From Brevinema_A sp051647535 (GTDB taxonomy: Bacteria; Spirochaetota; Brevinematia; Brevinematales; Brevinemataceae): a DNA stretch of 64,000 nt. Made by a program: the position numbers and the translations under genes. The first letter of the stretch is position 1; the number at the start of each line of letters is the position of its first letter. Below are positions 18,512-27,031 of this stretch, in pieces. Under the pieces are notes generated by a model. The model was not told the DNA's origin. It did not search any database and saw only the letters and a list, made by a program, of their open reading frames with translations. Location: contig JBOFEA010000027.1 of the NCBI GenBank assembly GCA_051647535.1, positions 70,666 to 134,665 of the forward strand, written 5' to 3'.

Positions 18512-18916
18512 TTACTTTAACACAGTTGACAAACTAAGCTGGTCGATTTTAGCAATACGAGCTTGATCCATAATTTCTATTAGCAATCCGTAAGAAATAT
18601 TTTTATCACCCTGTATTGTTAGTGTTGGATTTGGTGATCCGTCTTTAATCTCTTTCATGATTATAGGCAGGTCGTTTTTAGAAACAGATTTTTCGTTCCA
18701 AGTAATTGATCCATCTTTATAAACAGTAATTACGTGGTCTTGTTTAACAATTTTATCTGATGTATGTGCTTCAGGAAGTTGAACATTAAGAGAAGAGGTT
18801 TGAATGAAAGTCGAAGTGACCATAAAAAAAGTCAGCAGCTGAAATACAATATCAATCATTGGAGTCATATTAAGATCTGCTGAAATACGTCTTTTTTCTT
18901 TATATTTTGAAAACAT
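18512..18916 (-). CDS. exbD: ExbD/TolR-family biopolymer transport protein
   Basis: A 134-residue protein with a short cytoplasmic N-terminus, one membrane helix containing the family's key aspartate in the context LNMTPMIDIVFQLLTFFMV, and a periplasmic domain (LTIQGDKNISYG matches the ExbD fold). It forms the proton channel with ExbB and energises TonB. An upstream TTG at 18928 is in frame, but GGAG lies inside that extension six bases before the ATG at 18916, so the ATG is chosen. It is the first gene of the exbD-tonB-addB operon. Confidence 0.92.
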   Translation of the reverse strand: MFSKYKEKRRISADLNMTPMIDIVFQLLTFFMVTSTFIQTSSLNVQLPEAHTSDKIVKQDHVITVYKDGSITWNEKSVSKNDLPIIMKEIKDGSPNPTLTIQGDKNISYGLLIEIMDQARIAKIDQLSLSTVLK

Positions 18917-18945
18917 AATATACTCCAAATCTATTATTAATATAT

Positions 18946-18974
18946 ATTATAAATCAAAAGAATAATTTTTTCAA
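18946..18974 (-). promoter_or_regulatory. Putative exbD promoter within a 28-bp direct repeat
   Basis: On the minus strand TTGAAA (18969-18974), 17 bases, TATAAT (18946-18951). The 17-bp word TTCTTTTGATTTATAAT occurs twice, ending at 18947 and 18975 with a 28-bp period, so the -10 region is duplicated. This could be a second promoter or a binding site. Confidence 0.45.
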
Positions 18975-19009
18975 ATTATAAATCAAAAGAAAAATTTGTA
19001 AAAAGTATG

Positions 19010-19474
19010 TTAATCTGTTATTTTGCTGATGCTTAGCTCATATATATATGCAAAATCGGGATTATGATCTAAGAATTCTTGAATTTGAAGATTATTGTTC
19101 ACACCGTATTGAACGTATTCATCTTCAGTAATACCGAGAGAATGAAAAAAGGCATCTCTGGATTCATTTAAATACTGATCAATATATTGATCGTTGGATT
19201 CTTTAGATGATTGTTTAATATACCGATAATTTTCATATTGTTTAGTCATAAAAAGAATGGAAATTTGTAAAAATTTTTTAGGACTGTCCAAAACAAATGT
19301 TTCATTGGTATTGAAGTCAATAAGTTTCATGATATCATTTGAATTCGTGAATAGAGTATTGTTAGATATTACCGAATTGGAATTCTCTGAAGAGGAAAAG
19401 TCTACATTATTATCATTGTTGTTGTTCTTTCCGCAGTAACTTAGGAATAAGAATAAAATTATTAGTATTTTCAT
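19010..19474 (-). CDS. Small putative lipoprotein, unknown function
   Basis: A 154-residue protein with a hydrophobic N-terminus ending in LFLSYCGK (Cys15). Tyr before the Cys breaks the classical lipobox but is compatible with the relaxed boxes known from spirochaetes. An Asn/Ser-rich linker follows (about 17-50), then a charged helical region with no recognised domain. It lies 93 bases upstream of exbD on the same strand but exbD has its own promoter, so linkage is uncertain. Confidence 0.5.
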   Translation of the reverse strand: MKILIILFLFLSYCGKNNNNDNNVDFSSSENSNSVISNNTLFTNSNDIMKLIDFNTNETFVLDSPKKFLQISILFMTKQYENYRYIKQSSKESNDQYIDQYLNESRDAFFHSLGITEDEYVQYGVNNNLQIQEFLDHNPDFAYIYELSISKITD

Positions 19475-19679
19475 ATTTCAATCTCTTTTCCGAATTTTTT
19501 TTTGCCAAAATAATGATGTTAATTTACGAAATGAAAGAACAGTTATTTTATATTTTTATTTTATGAATTAATTATAATATATTTTTTTATAAAAGTCCAT
19601 TGAAATTTATGGAAAATGGAATAAGGTTGTGATAATAATAATTTAATTATTAACGATACACTAAATTTGATAGAAAAAT

Positions 19680-19708
19680 TTGAACAAAATATAAAAGTAT
19701 TGTATAAT
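19680..19708 (+). promoter_or_regulatory. Putative promoter of rodZ-rimO-pgsA
   Basis: TTGAAC at 19680-19685, 17 bases, TATAAT at 19703-19708; about 45-nt leader before the ATG at 19759, which is preceded by CAAGGAA. Confidence 0.55.
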
Positions 19709-19758
19709 GACAACATATTTTAATTATAGATTCGTTAATTTATTCAAGGAAATAGTTT

Positions 19759-20889
19759 ATGTCAAAACAGAATAAGATGTCGTTAGGTGCATATTTATCT
19801 CAAAGCAGAGAAAATAAAGGAATGTCTATAGATGAAGTCGCTATAGAAACAAACATTGCTCGAAAATATATTGAAGCATTGGAAAAAGATGAATATGGAT
19901 TTTTTTCTGCGGAACTTTATTTAACAGGGTTTCTTTCTTCTTATGCTGAGATATTGGAATTGGATAAAGATGTTGTGATGTCGATGTATTTCCGTGCTAT
20001 TGGTAAAGAACAGGAAGTTCCTTTAGAAGAATTGTATTCTCTTCATAAATCAGAAGATAAATTTAAGAAATTAACAATTGTTATGGTAATTGGATTTCCG
20101 GTTGTGGTTATTATAATCATGCTGATACTTTTTGCTAATTCTTCTTTAAAATCTCCGGTTCAGAATAAAACAACATTTCAGTCTTTTTCTCAAGATGCCA
20201 ATAAAGAAATTACTATTAATTTGAATCAAGAAAATAAAGGAATAGAATTAGAATTAAAGCGTCATGATAAAATTTATTTGAAAAAAGATAATCAAATTCA
20301 TAATGTTCTTGAATTTTTGGAAGTTGGTAAATCCAAAAATCAAGTTGTATTCCAGTTGGATCAAAATCAATTTACATATAAAAATGGTGATATTTTGAAT
20401 GCGGATCTTAATAATGACGGAATAAACGATTTGAGTGTGGAAGTTATTTGTGTGACGAATAATTATGTAAAAATTGCACTTACATCTTATATGGCTAATA
20501 TTGGAGTATCGAATTCAATATTGGATTCGAATAAAACGGATATTTCTGCTTTTAAAAATTCCATCCAAACCGAAATACCTATAACGCTTATTCCAAGCGG
20601 AGTAAAATCAATTAATGTTCAAATTGTTGCTGCTCGCCCGCTATGGGTTGGGTATCGAGCTGATAAAAATGTAGAGAAGCAAGGTTTTCTAAATACAGGA
20701 GAGTCGATGCAGATTTCTTTTTATAATGCGTTGGCGTTGCTTTTGGGGAATGCTGGTGCTGCAACAATTACATTTTCTGAATTTACTAATGTACTTCGAG
20801 GTGGTATTACAGGAGAAACTTCCTATTCGCTGTTTTATAAAAAAGCTGAGGGAAATAATTTAAAATTGTACAGAGCCCAACTGAGATAA
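19759..20889 (+). CDS. rodZ: RodZ-like cytoskeletal membrane protein
   Basis: A 376-residue bitopic protein. Residues 8-75 are a helix-turn-helix domain of the RodZ type (LGAYLSQSRENKGMSIDEVA and IARKYIEALEKDEY). One membrane helix follows at about 105-126, then a long periplasmic beta-rich domain. In well-studied bacteria RodZ binds MreB through the N-terminal domain and couples it to the wall machinery. The mreBCD cluster lies 11 kb away. rimO and pgsA follow on the same strand, a common bacterial arrangement. The C-terminal domain is longer than in many RodZ proteins and I cannot place its second half. Confidence 0.8.
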   Translation: MSKQNKMSLGAYLSQSRENKGMSIDEVAIETNIARKYIEALEKDEYGFFSAELYLTGFLSSYAEILELDKDVVMSMYFRAIGKEQEVPLEELYSLHKSEDKFKKLTIVMVIGFPVVVIIIMLILFANSSLKSPVQNKTTFQSFSQDANKEITINLNQENKGIELELKRHDKIYLKKDNQIHNVLEFLEVGKSKNQVVFQLDQNQFTYKNGDILNADLNNDGINDLSVEVICVTNNYVKIALTSYMANIGVSNSILDSNKTDISAFKNSIQTEIPITLIPSGVKSINVQIVAARPLWVGYRADKNVEKQGFLNTGESMQISFYNALALLLGNAGAATITFSEFTNVLRGGITGETSYSLFYKKAEGNNLKLYRAQLR

Positions 20890-20940
20890 GAATAGTTCTT
20901 AATACGGTTGTTTATCAAATTTTAAGGAATAAAATTTTTT

Positions 20941-22281
20941 ATGAAAATATACTTTGAAGCGTTGGGATGCCCTAAAGCCTTAGTTGATGCTGAAAAAATG
21001 TGTGCTGTTCTTTTTGAAGATCTTGATCATGAAGTTGTGTTTGATCCGGAAGAAGCGGATGCGGTTATTGTAAATACCTGTGGTTTTATTGAATCTGCAA
21101 AACAAGAATCAATAAATGCTATTCTTACTCATGCGCAGTTAAAACAAAATAAACCTGATCTTATTTTAGCTGTTTCAGGGTGTATGGTATCAAGATATCA
21201 TGAAGAATTAAAAAAAGAAATTCCGGAAATAGACGCATTTATAGGTGTGAAAGATCCTTCGAAAATTAAGCAGATTTTTTCTAAAATCATTGATAAGCCT
21301 ATGTTGGATGAAGGTGAATTTAAGGATACTAAGCAAAGTAATCGTTCTCTTTTGTTTTCTGGGTTTAGACATGCATGGATAAAAATTGCAGAAGGGTGTG
21401 ACAAAAAATGTGCTTTCTGTGCAATACCTTTAATGAGGGGAACTCAGCGTAGCCGAAAAGAATCTGATATTTTGGATGAAGCTAAAATATTACTTGATCA
21501 AGGAATAAGGGAGTTAATTGTTATTGCTCAAGATCCTGTAAATTATGGGATTGATTTGGTTCATCAGAGGCGGCTTATTCCGCTTCTTCAACAACTTGAA
21601 ACAATTGGATTTGATTGGATTAGAGTACAATATTTGTTTCCGGATCCAATGTTGCTTGAATTAGCGGATTTGTTTTATCAATCATCTGTTTTTTGTAATT
21701 ATATTGATGTTCCTTTACAGCATGTATCCGGAAATATTCTTCAAGATATGAGAAGACCTGGGAATTTGGATTCTATGGTTAAATTGTTTGAAGACATGCG
21801 GAGAAACAATCCTGATTTAGCGATTCGAACTTCTTTTATAGCTGGATTTCCTGGTGAGACTTCCGATGATGCTGATCAAGTATCTCAATTTTTGAAAATT
21901 GTGAAAGCCGATCGGGTTGGATTTTTTTCATATTCCCGAGAAGAAGGAACAGAATCATATGTATATTCAAACCAAGTTGATTCTCATATTGCACAAGATC
22001 GTATACAGCATTGGGCTGATATTCAACGTCAAATTTCTACAGAACGTCTTCAACGATTAGTAGGACAAGAATTGATTTGTATCAGCGAAGGAATTTCAGA
22101 AGATATTGATAATCAAACATGTATGATTATGCGTACACAGTACGATGCTCCTGAAATTGACGGAATAGTAAGGGTATTAGTACCAAAAGATACCGGTATA
22201 GAATTTCCGGGTATGGCGAAAGTAAAGATTACTGCGTCAGATGATCATGACTTAGATGCTGTATTAATAGAAGAGGTTTAA
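20941..22281 (+). CDS. rimO: Ribosomal protein S12 methylthiotransferase
   Basis: Radical-SAM enzyme that methylthiolates an aspartate of ribosomal protein S12. Its 446 residues fit the family. The N-terminal cluster cysteines are Cys10 (EALGCPKALVDAE, typical of RimO), Cys47 and Cys81. The radical-SAM motif is CDKKCAFC (Cys153, Cys157, Cys160), followed by RGTQRSR. The end (about 375-446) is a TRAM domain. The GCPKALVDAE start separates it from the tRNA enzyme MiaB. It ends exactly at the pgsA start codon. Confidence 0.93.
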   Translation: MKIYFEALGCPKALVDAEKMCAVLFEDLDHEVVFDPEEADAVIVNTCGFIESAKQESINAILTHAQLKQNKPDLILAVSGCMVSRYHEELKKEIPEIDAFIGVKDPSKIKQIFSKIIDKPMLDEGEFKDTKQSNRSLLFSGFRHAWIKIAEGCDKKCAFCAIPLMRGTQRSRKESDILDEAKILLDQGIRELIVIAQDPVNYGIDLVHQRRLIPLLQQLETIGFDWIRVQYLFPDPMLLELADLFYQSSVFCNYIDVPLQHVSGNILQDMRRPGNLDSMVKLFEDMRRNNPDLAIRTSFIAGFPGETSDDADQVSQFLKIVKADRVGFFSYSREEGTESYVYSNQVDSHIAQDRIQHWADIQRQISTERLQRLVGQELICISEGISEDIDNQTCMIMRTQYDAPEIDGIVRVLVPKDTGIEFPGMAKVKITASDDHDLDAVLIEEV

Positions 22282-22893
22282 ATGTCTGCGTTTGTTATGA
22301 ATATTCCAAATTTGTTAACGATTTTAAGATTAATACTAATTCCGGTTGCGTGTATACCGTTATTATCTATATTTGGGGAGTTAACCGAGTTTAAAATTAC
22401 GATTGCACTGGTAGCATTTCTGGTAGCTTCAATTTCAGATTGGCTGGATGGATATTTAGCTCGCTTACTTAATCAGACGAGTAACTGGGGAGCTTTTGCA
22501 GATTCTTTGGCAGATAAGCTTCTGATATGGGGTGTATGGTTTTCTTTATATACGATTTCTTTTCTTAATATACCATTATGGACAATTTTGGTTGTAATTA
22601 TCCGAGATTTATTTATTACTTATTTAAGAAGTTATTTTTTAAAGTATAATTTGTATTTTAAAACTTCTGTTTGGGGAAAAATTAAAACATTTCTTCAAAT
22701 GTTTAGTATTTCTGTTATTTTAATTCAGTTGGTTTATATTGCCGGTAAGTCGTTATCTTTAAAAAAAGAATGGCTGATACAGTCTGAAGTGTTAATAAAT
22801 CTTCCAAGAAATTTATTAATTTTTACGGCATTATTTGCAGTGCTGTCAGGAATAGATTATATGTTTTCTATTTATAAACAAAAAAAGAATTAA
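22282..22893 (+). CDS. pgsA: CDP-diacylglycerol-glycerol-3-phosphate 3-phosphatidyltransferase
   Basis: Makes phosphatidylglycerol phosphate in the inner membrane. It has 203 residues with four or five membrane helices. The CDP-alcohol phosphotransferase motif DGxxARx8GxxxDxxxD is complete: DGYLAR, then eight residues, G, then D and D within AFADSLADK. The N-terminal NIPNLLTILRLILIP is typical of PgsA. Its ATG directly abuts the rimO stop codon, with GAGG in the rimO end serving as ribosome site. Confidence 0.92.
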   Translation: MSAFVMNIPNLLTILRLILIPVACIPLLSIFGELTEFKITIALVAFLVASISDWLDGYLARLLNQTSNWGAFADSLADKLLIWGVWFSLYTISFLNIPLWTILVVIIRDLFITYLRSYFLKYNLYFKTSVWGKIKTFLQMFSISVILIQLVYIAGKSLSLKKEWLIQSEVLINLPRNLLIFTALFAVLSGIDYMFSIYKQKKN

Positions 22894-22905
22894 AGAAGTA
22901 ATAAT

Positions 22906-22935
22906 AAAAAAAACAGCATTTAAGCTGTTTTTTTT
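22906..22935. terminator. Bidirectional terminator between pgsA and the TPR gene
   Basis: AAAACAGC / GCTGTTTT stem with A-run before and T-run after. It serves the convergent pair and overlaps the last codons of the minus-strand TPR gene. Confidence 0.8.
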
Positions 22936-23486
22936 GATTGAATTCTTTGTAAAGTTTCAGATCCGTTAGGATATTTGGGATTAAGTATTAAAATTTCATT
23001 AATTTTTTCTTCTGCATCAGAGTAAAATCCCGAATTTTCTAATGCCAAAGCTGTATGGTACAAATATAAAAGTTTAGCATTTTTATTACCAGCCAAATAT
23101 GTAGCAACTTTGAAAGCTACTTCAGCTTGATGATATAATTTCAGATTCATTAAACTTAATCCTAATCGATTGTAAGCTGTAGCAGATTTTGGATTTAAGT
23201 TAACAGATTGACGAAATGCATTAACGGCATTATTGAAATCTTTAATATTAACATAAGCATTTCCAATAGCTGTGTATAATGATGCCGATGCACCTACTTC
23301 TTTTAATGCGGTTTCGGAAATTTCATAAATTTTTGTTCTAGTGTTAGCCATAGAAATTAATTCCAAATAAGCTTCCCGGTCTTTTGGATTGGTTTTAAGT
23401 CGTTTGTATAGATCTGTTTCAGAAGCTTGAGCAAAAATAATACTGCTTCCTAAAATTTGAAGGATAATAGGAATAATAAGTTTCAT
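22920..23486 (-). CDS. Exported tetratricopeptide-repeat protein
   Basis: A 188-residue protein with a signal peptide (about 1-20, ending IIFAQA) and four TPR-like units. The clearest are ASLYTAIGNAYVNIKDFNNA, then ATAYNRLGLSLMNLKLYHQA and LYHTALALENSGFYSDA. TPR modules mediate protein contacts; a periplasmic scaffold role is likely but the partner is unknown. The start follows AAGGTG and its stop codon lies inside the shared terminator. Confidence 0.75.
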   Translation of the reverse strand: MKLIIPIILQILGSSIIFAQASETDLYKRLKTNPKDREAYLELISMANTRTKIYEISETALKEVGASASLYTAIGNAYVNIKDFNNAVNAFRQSVNLNPKSATAYNRLGLSLMNLKLYHQAEVAFKVATYLAGNKNAKLLYLYHTALALENSGFYSDAEEKINEILILNPKYPNGSETLQRIQSKKTA

Positions 23487-23517
23487 GTTTTCACCTTAAT
23501 TTAAAAATTACTCCTTT

Positions 23518-23546
23518 ATTATAATATATTAAGTAAAAAAATTCAA
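23518..23546 (-). promoter_or_regulatory. Putative promoter of the TPR gene
   Basis: Minus-strand TTGAAT (23541-23546), 17 bases, TATAAT (23518-23523). The leader is short, about 25 nt. Confidence 0.5.
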
Positions 23547-23576
23547 ATTTTTATTTTATAATTTTTAATAATGAAC

Positions 23577-23605
23577 TTGCATAAGATGATTCATTGTTAT
23601 ATAAT
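23577..23605 (+). promoter_or_regulatory. Putative promoter of proS
   Basis: TTGCAT at 23577-23582, 17 bases, TATAAT at 23600-23605, divergent from the TPR promoter. The ATG at 23641 is preceded by TAGGAG. Confidence 0.55.
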
Positions 23606-23640
23606 ATATGTAGTTGATAATTTTTAGGAGTTAAGAAATT

Positions 23641-25350
23641 ATGCGTTATTCCCGTTCTTATATTTTTACTTTAAAAGAAAATCCTCGAGATGCTGAAATT
23701 ACAAGCCATCAATTAATGCTTCGTTCCGGAATGATCCGAAAATCTGCAGCAGGATTGTATACATGGATGCCTTTAGGAAAAAGGGTTCTTGATAAAACAA
23801 TTCGGATTGTTAAGCAGGAAATGGATAGAGTGGGAGCATTAGAAATCCTTCCTCCGTTTGTGACGCATGGAGAATTGTGGAAAACTTCCGGACGCTGGGA
23901 TACTATGGGTAAAGAAATGCTTCGTTTTCAAGACAGACATAATCAGGATTATGTTCTAGGGCCTACTCATGAGGAAGCGTTTACTCAAATTATAAAAGAA
24001 ACTGCTCAATCTTATCAAGATCTGCCTGTGACGCTTTATCAAATAAACACTAAATTCCGAGATGAAATCCGCCCTCGTTACGGTGTGATACGATGCCGTG
24101 AATTTATTATGAAAGATGCATATTCTTTTGATGTTGATGAAGAAGGATTGGATAAGAGCTATCAGGCAATGCGTGAAGCATATTTGGCTGTGTTCAAAAA
24201 TTTAGGATTAGCGGCAGATCCTGTGATGGCTGATTCAGGTAATATGGGTGGTAGCGGTTCGGAAGAATTTATGGTTCCTTCTTCTGTAGGAGAAGAATAT
24301 ATTGTTAAGTGCACCTGCGGTTATGTAGCCAATGTTGAGAAAGCTACTTCAATATTTTCATCCAGAGATCTTAAATCAGAAACAGCACTTGAATTGGTGG
24401 ATACTCCCGGTGTTAAAACAATTGAACAACTAGCTCAATTCTTTCAATGTGAAACCAAAGATTTAGTTAAATCCTTTGTTGTGGAAGCTGATGGTCGATT
24501 GGTAATGGCTTGCATACGTGGTGATTTGCAAATTAACGAAACAAAATTAAAAAATATTTTACAAGTTTCCGAACTCGTACCTGCCGATCCTGCAGTTATT
24601 TTTAAACAGTTGAATGCTCCTATTGGATTTTTGGGGCCTATTGGTGTTTCAATTGAGGTGATAGCGGATGAATCTATTATTGGTATGAATAATACAATTA
24701 TAGGTGCCAATCGTGAAAATATGCATTATTCCGGTGTATCTATCGATAGAGATTGTAAATTTTCTAAAACAGCATCTTTTCATCTTGCAGAAGAAGGTCA
24801 TACATGCTCTCAATGTGGTCATTTGCTTAATGTTTATAAAGGTATTGAAGTTGGCCATATTTTCAAATTAGGCAGAAAATATACCGAATCTATGGGTATA
24901 AGGGTATTGGATTCGGTAAATAAAGATATTGTTCCTACCTGTGGATGTTATGGTATAGGAGTAGGGCGTGCTATTGCTGCGGTAATTGAACAAAATGCAG
25001 ACGAAAATGGAATAATTTTTCCTATTTCGATGGCACCTTATCATATTATTATTACTCCGACAAGTGTGGAAGGTGATATTTGGGAAACGGCAGAAAAACT
25101 GTATCAAATTTTGCAAAATAAAGGGTGTGAAGTTCTCTTAGATGATAGAAACGAGAGACCGGGGATTAAATTTAAAGATGCTGAACTTTTGGGAATTCCT
25201 ATTCGGATTACGATAGGACGTTCTTGGCAGGAAAAACAGCAATTGGAAATTAAAGTCCGGCGTACTTCGGAAGTATATACTGTATCGTGGGATGAAGTTG
25301 GAAATTGTGTACAACAGTTGATACAAAAAGAATTTGAGGTATTAAAGTAA
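23641..25350 (+). CDS. proS: Prolyl-tRNA synthetase, bacterial type with editing insertion
   Basis: Charges tRNA-Pro; class II synthetase of 569 residues. The N-terminal core shows RKSAAGLYTWMPLGKRVL, class II motif 2 (TKFRDEIRPRYGVIRCREF) and motif 3 in GCYGIGVGRAIAAVIEQ. Residues about 225-400 hold the YbaK-like editing insertion typical of bacterial ProRS, and the C-terminal anticodon-binding domain follows. It heads a compact plus-strand group: the next gene starts immediately after the stop codon. Confidence 0.97.
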   Translation: MRYSRSYIFTLKENPRDAEITSHQLMLRSGMIRKSAAGLYTWMPLGKRVLDKTIRIVKQEMDRVGALEILPPFVTHGELWKTSGRWDTMGKEMLRFQDRHNQDYVLGPTHEEAFTQIIKETAQSYQDLPVTLYQINTKFRDEIRPRYGVIRCREFIMKDAYSFDVDEEGLDKSYQAMREAYLAVFKNLGLAADPVMADSGNMGGSGSEEFMVPSSVGEEYIVKCTCGYVANVEKATSIFSSRDLKSETALELVDTPGVKTIEQLAQFFQCETKDLVKSFVVEADGRLVMACIRGDLQINETKLKNILQVSELVPADPAVIFKQLNAPIGFLGPIGVSIEVIADESIIGMNNTIIGANRENMHYSGVSIDRDCKFSKTASFHLAEEGHTCSQCGHLLNVYKGIEVGHIFKLGRKYTESMGIRVLDSVNKDIVPTCGCYGIGVGRAIAAVIEQNADENGIIFPISMAPYHIIITPTSVEGDIWETAEKLYQILQNKGCEVLLDDRNERPGIKFKDAELLGIPIRITIGRSWQEKQQLEIKVRRTSEVYTVSWDEVGNCVQQLIQKEFEVLK

Positions 25351-26226
25351 GTGTTAAGAATATATTATGGGATAGGTTTTATACTATTGTTTGTTCCGCC
25401 TGTTTTTTGTCAAGGTGTGTATTCGGTTTATGAAAAAGGAATGCTTCAATATCAAGCCAATTTCAAGGGTACGGTAATTATTGAAAATCAATTTCTTTCA
25501 TATACTAACAATGCAGCATGTTTGAGTTTTGATTATTATATTGCAAACAAAAATCTCGACAGTGTACAAAATCAAACAGTAATCGATATAAAATTATCTC
25601 GTCTGCGTAAGCATAATCTGCCTTCTGTTTTTGAAAACATTTGGGATGTTTTTATTAATAATATATTTAAAGATGTTGCTTATATGGTAATGCTTTCAGA
25701 TGGAAAAATGTTGGTCTTTAATAAAAGTGGACAGGTGATTCCTGCTGGTCAGTTTTTGGGAATTTTATTTCCTCCTATGAATTTGCAGGATAAGATTTAT
25801 GAATTTTCCGAACAGGGTACGGTAGGATTTGGTTTGAAAAACTCTCCACATAACGTTCGATTTAATACCAAAGGATGGGATTTTTTCAGTAATTTGTCTA
25901 TTGACAATCCTCCTTGTCCTATGGTTGATACGAATACAATATTTATTGAGAATCTGTACCGTTGTTATTCTAAGAGTAAAAAAAGCAGTCCGCATAATAT
26001 ATTTTGGTTTCAAAAATTTTTGTTTTATCTGTATAATACAGCGGAAGTATCAATTGCTCATACGTTATGGAATGGAGCTTATGTATTCAATCACAATACA
26101 AAAAAATTAGAAAAAGCTGTGATTCTCAGTGATATTAAAACAACCGTACCGTATTCGGAATTTGGTTTTGAGATTCCGGTAAATTTTTTGATTAAAGGCC
26201 AATGGCAGTTACAGTTAAAAAAATAA
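25351..26226 (+). CDS. Exported protein of unknown function
   Basis: A 291-residue protein with a signal peptide ending near VPPVFCQG. It starts with GTG directly after the proS stop codon; the only ribosome-site candidate (GAGG) is 12 bases upstream, so translation may depend on coupling. The mature part looks beta-rich, for example KGTVIIENQFLSYTNNAACL and KMLVFNKSGQVIPAGQFLG. I recognise no family. The Cys at the signal end could make it a lipoprotein, but the residues before it fit the lipobox poorly. Confidence 0.55.
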   Translation: MLRIYYGIGFILLFVPPVFCQGVYSVYEKGMLQYQANFKGTVIIENQFLSYTNNAACLSFDYYIANKNLDSVQNQTVIDIKLSRLRKHNLPSVFENIWDVFINNIFKDVAYMVMLSDGKMLVFNKSGQVIPAGQFLGILFPPMNLQDKIYEFSEQGTVGFGLKNSPHNVRFNTKGWDFFSNLSIDNPPCPMVDTNTIFIENLYRCYSKSKKSSPHNIFWFQKFLFYLYNTAEVSIAHTLWNGAYVFNHNTKKLEKAVILSDIKTTVPYSEFGFEIPVNFLIKGQWQLQLKK

Positions 26227-26257
26227 AAATCCTATAGGGTTAAAAAGGGAAATATAA

Positions 26258-27031
26258 ATGAAAACTATTGTTTCTTGGAATGTTAATGGAGTTCGAGCTG
26301 CAGTTAGGAAAGGATTTTTTGATTGGTTTTATGAATTTGATGCAGATATTGTAGGTCTTCAAGAAATTAAAGCAGAATCACATCAATTAGAATCTATCAT
26401 TCGAAATCCTCAAGACAGGCATGCGTATTGGAATCCCTGCCGAGTTAAGAAAGGATATTCAGGAACAGCTTTGTTGAGTAAAGAACAACCTCTTTCGGTA
26501 CAATTAGGATGGGGTGAAGAAAGGTTTGACAATGAAGGCAGAACTATTATGGCTGAGTATGAACATTTCACATTTTTTAATATCTATTTTCCGAATGGAG
26601 AAGGTTCTGCAGAGAGGTTGCAGTATAAATTAGAATTCTATGATTCGTTTTTAGAATATGCTTTGAAGTTGAAAAATTCGGGACGTAGTGTTATTTTTAC
26701 AGGAGATGTCAATACTGCTCATAATGAGATTGATTTGGCACGACCAAAAGAAAATCAAAATGCATCCGGATTTCTTCCTATAGAGAGAGCATGGATTGAT
26801 AAAGTGGTTGAATCGGGATTTACAGATACGTTTCGATATATGTATCCTGAAACAGCTGATAAATATTCTTGGTGGAGCTATAGAAGCGGAGCTAGAGAAC
26901 GTAATATCGGATGGAGAATTGACTATGTATTTATCAGTAATGATTTGATTCCTAAATTAAGAGAATCGTTTATTTTGGATAATGTCACTGGGTCTGATCA
27001 TTGTCCGGTAGGTATTGTAATTGATGTATGA
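26258..27031 (+). CDS. xth: Exodeoxyribonuclease III / AP endonuclease
   Basis: Cleaves DNA at abasic sites and trims 3' ends in base-excision repair. The 257 residues carry all signature blocks of the ExoIII/APE1 family: SWNVNGVRAAVRKG, LQEIKA (metal-binding Glu), GDVNTAHNEIDLA, YSWWSYR with the following RNIGWRIDYVF, and SDHCPVG (catalytic His). It lies in the proS group and its last codons overlap the birA start. Confidence 0.95.
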   Translation: MKTIVSWNVNGVRAAVRKGFFDWFYEFDADIVGLQEIKAESHQLESIIRNPQDRHAYWNPCRVKKGYSGTALLSKEQPLSVQLGWGEERFDNEGRTIMAEYEHFTFFNIYFPNGEGSAERLQYKLEFYDSFLEYALKLKNSGRSVIFTGDVNTAHNEIDLARPKENQNASGFLPIERAWIDKVVESGFTDTFRYMYPETADKYSWWSYRSGARERNIGWRIDYVFISNDLIPKLRESFILDNVTGSDHCPVGIVIDV

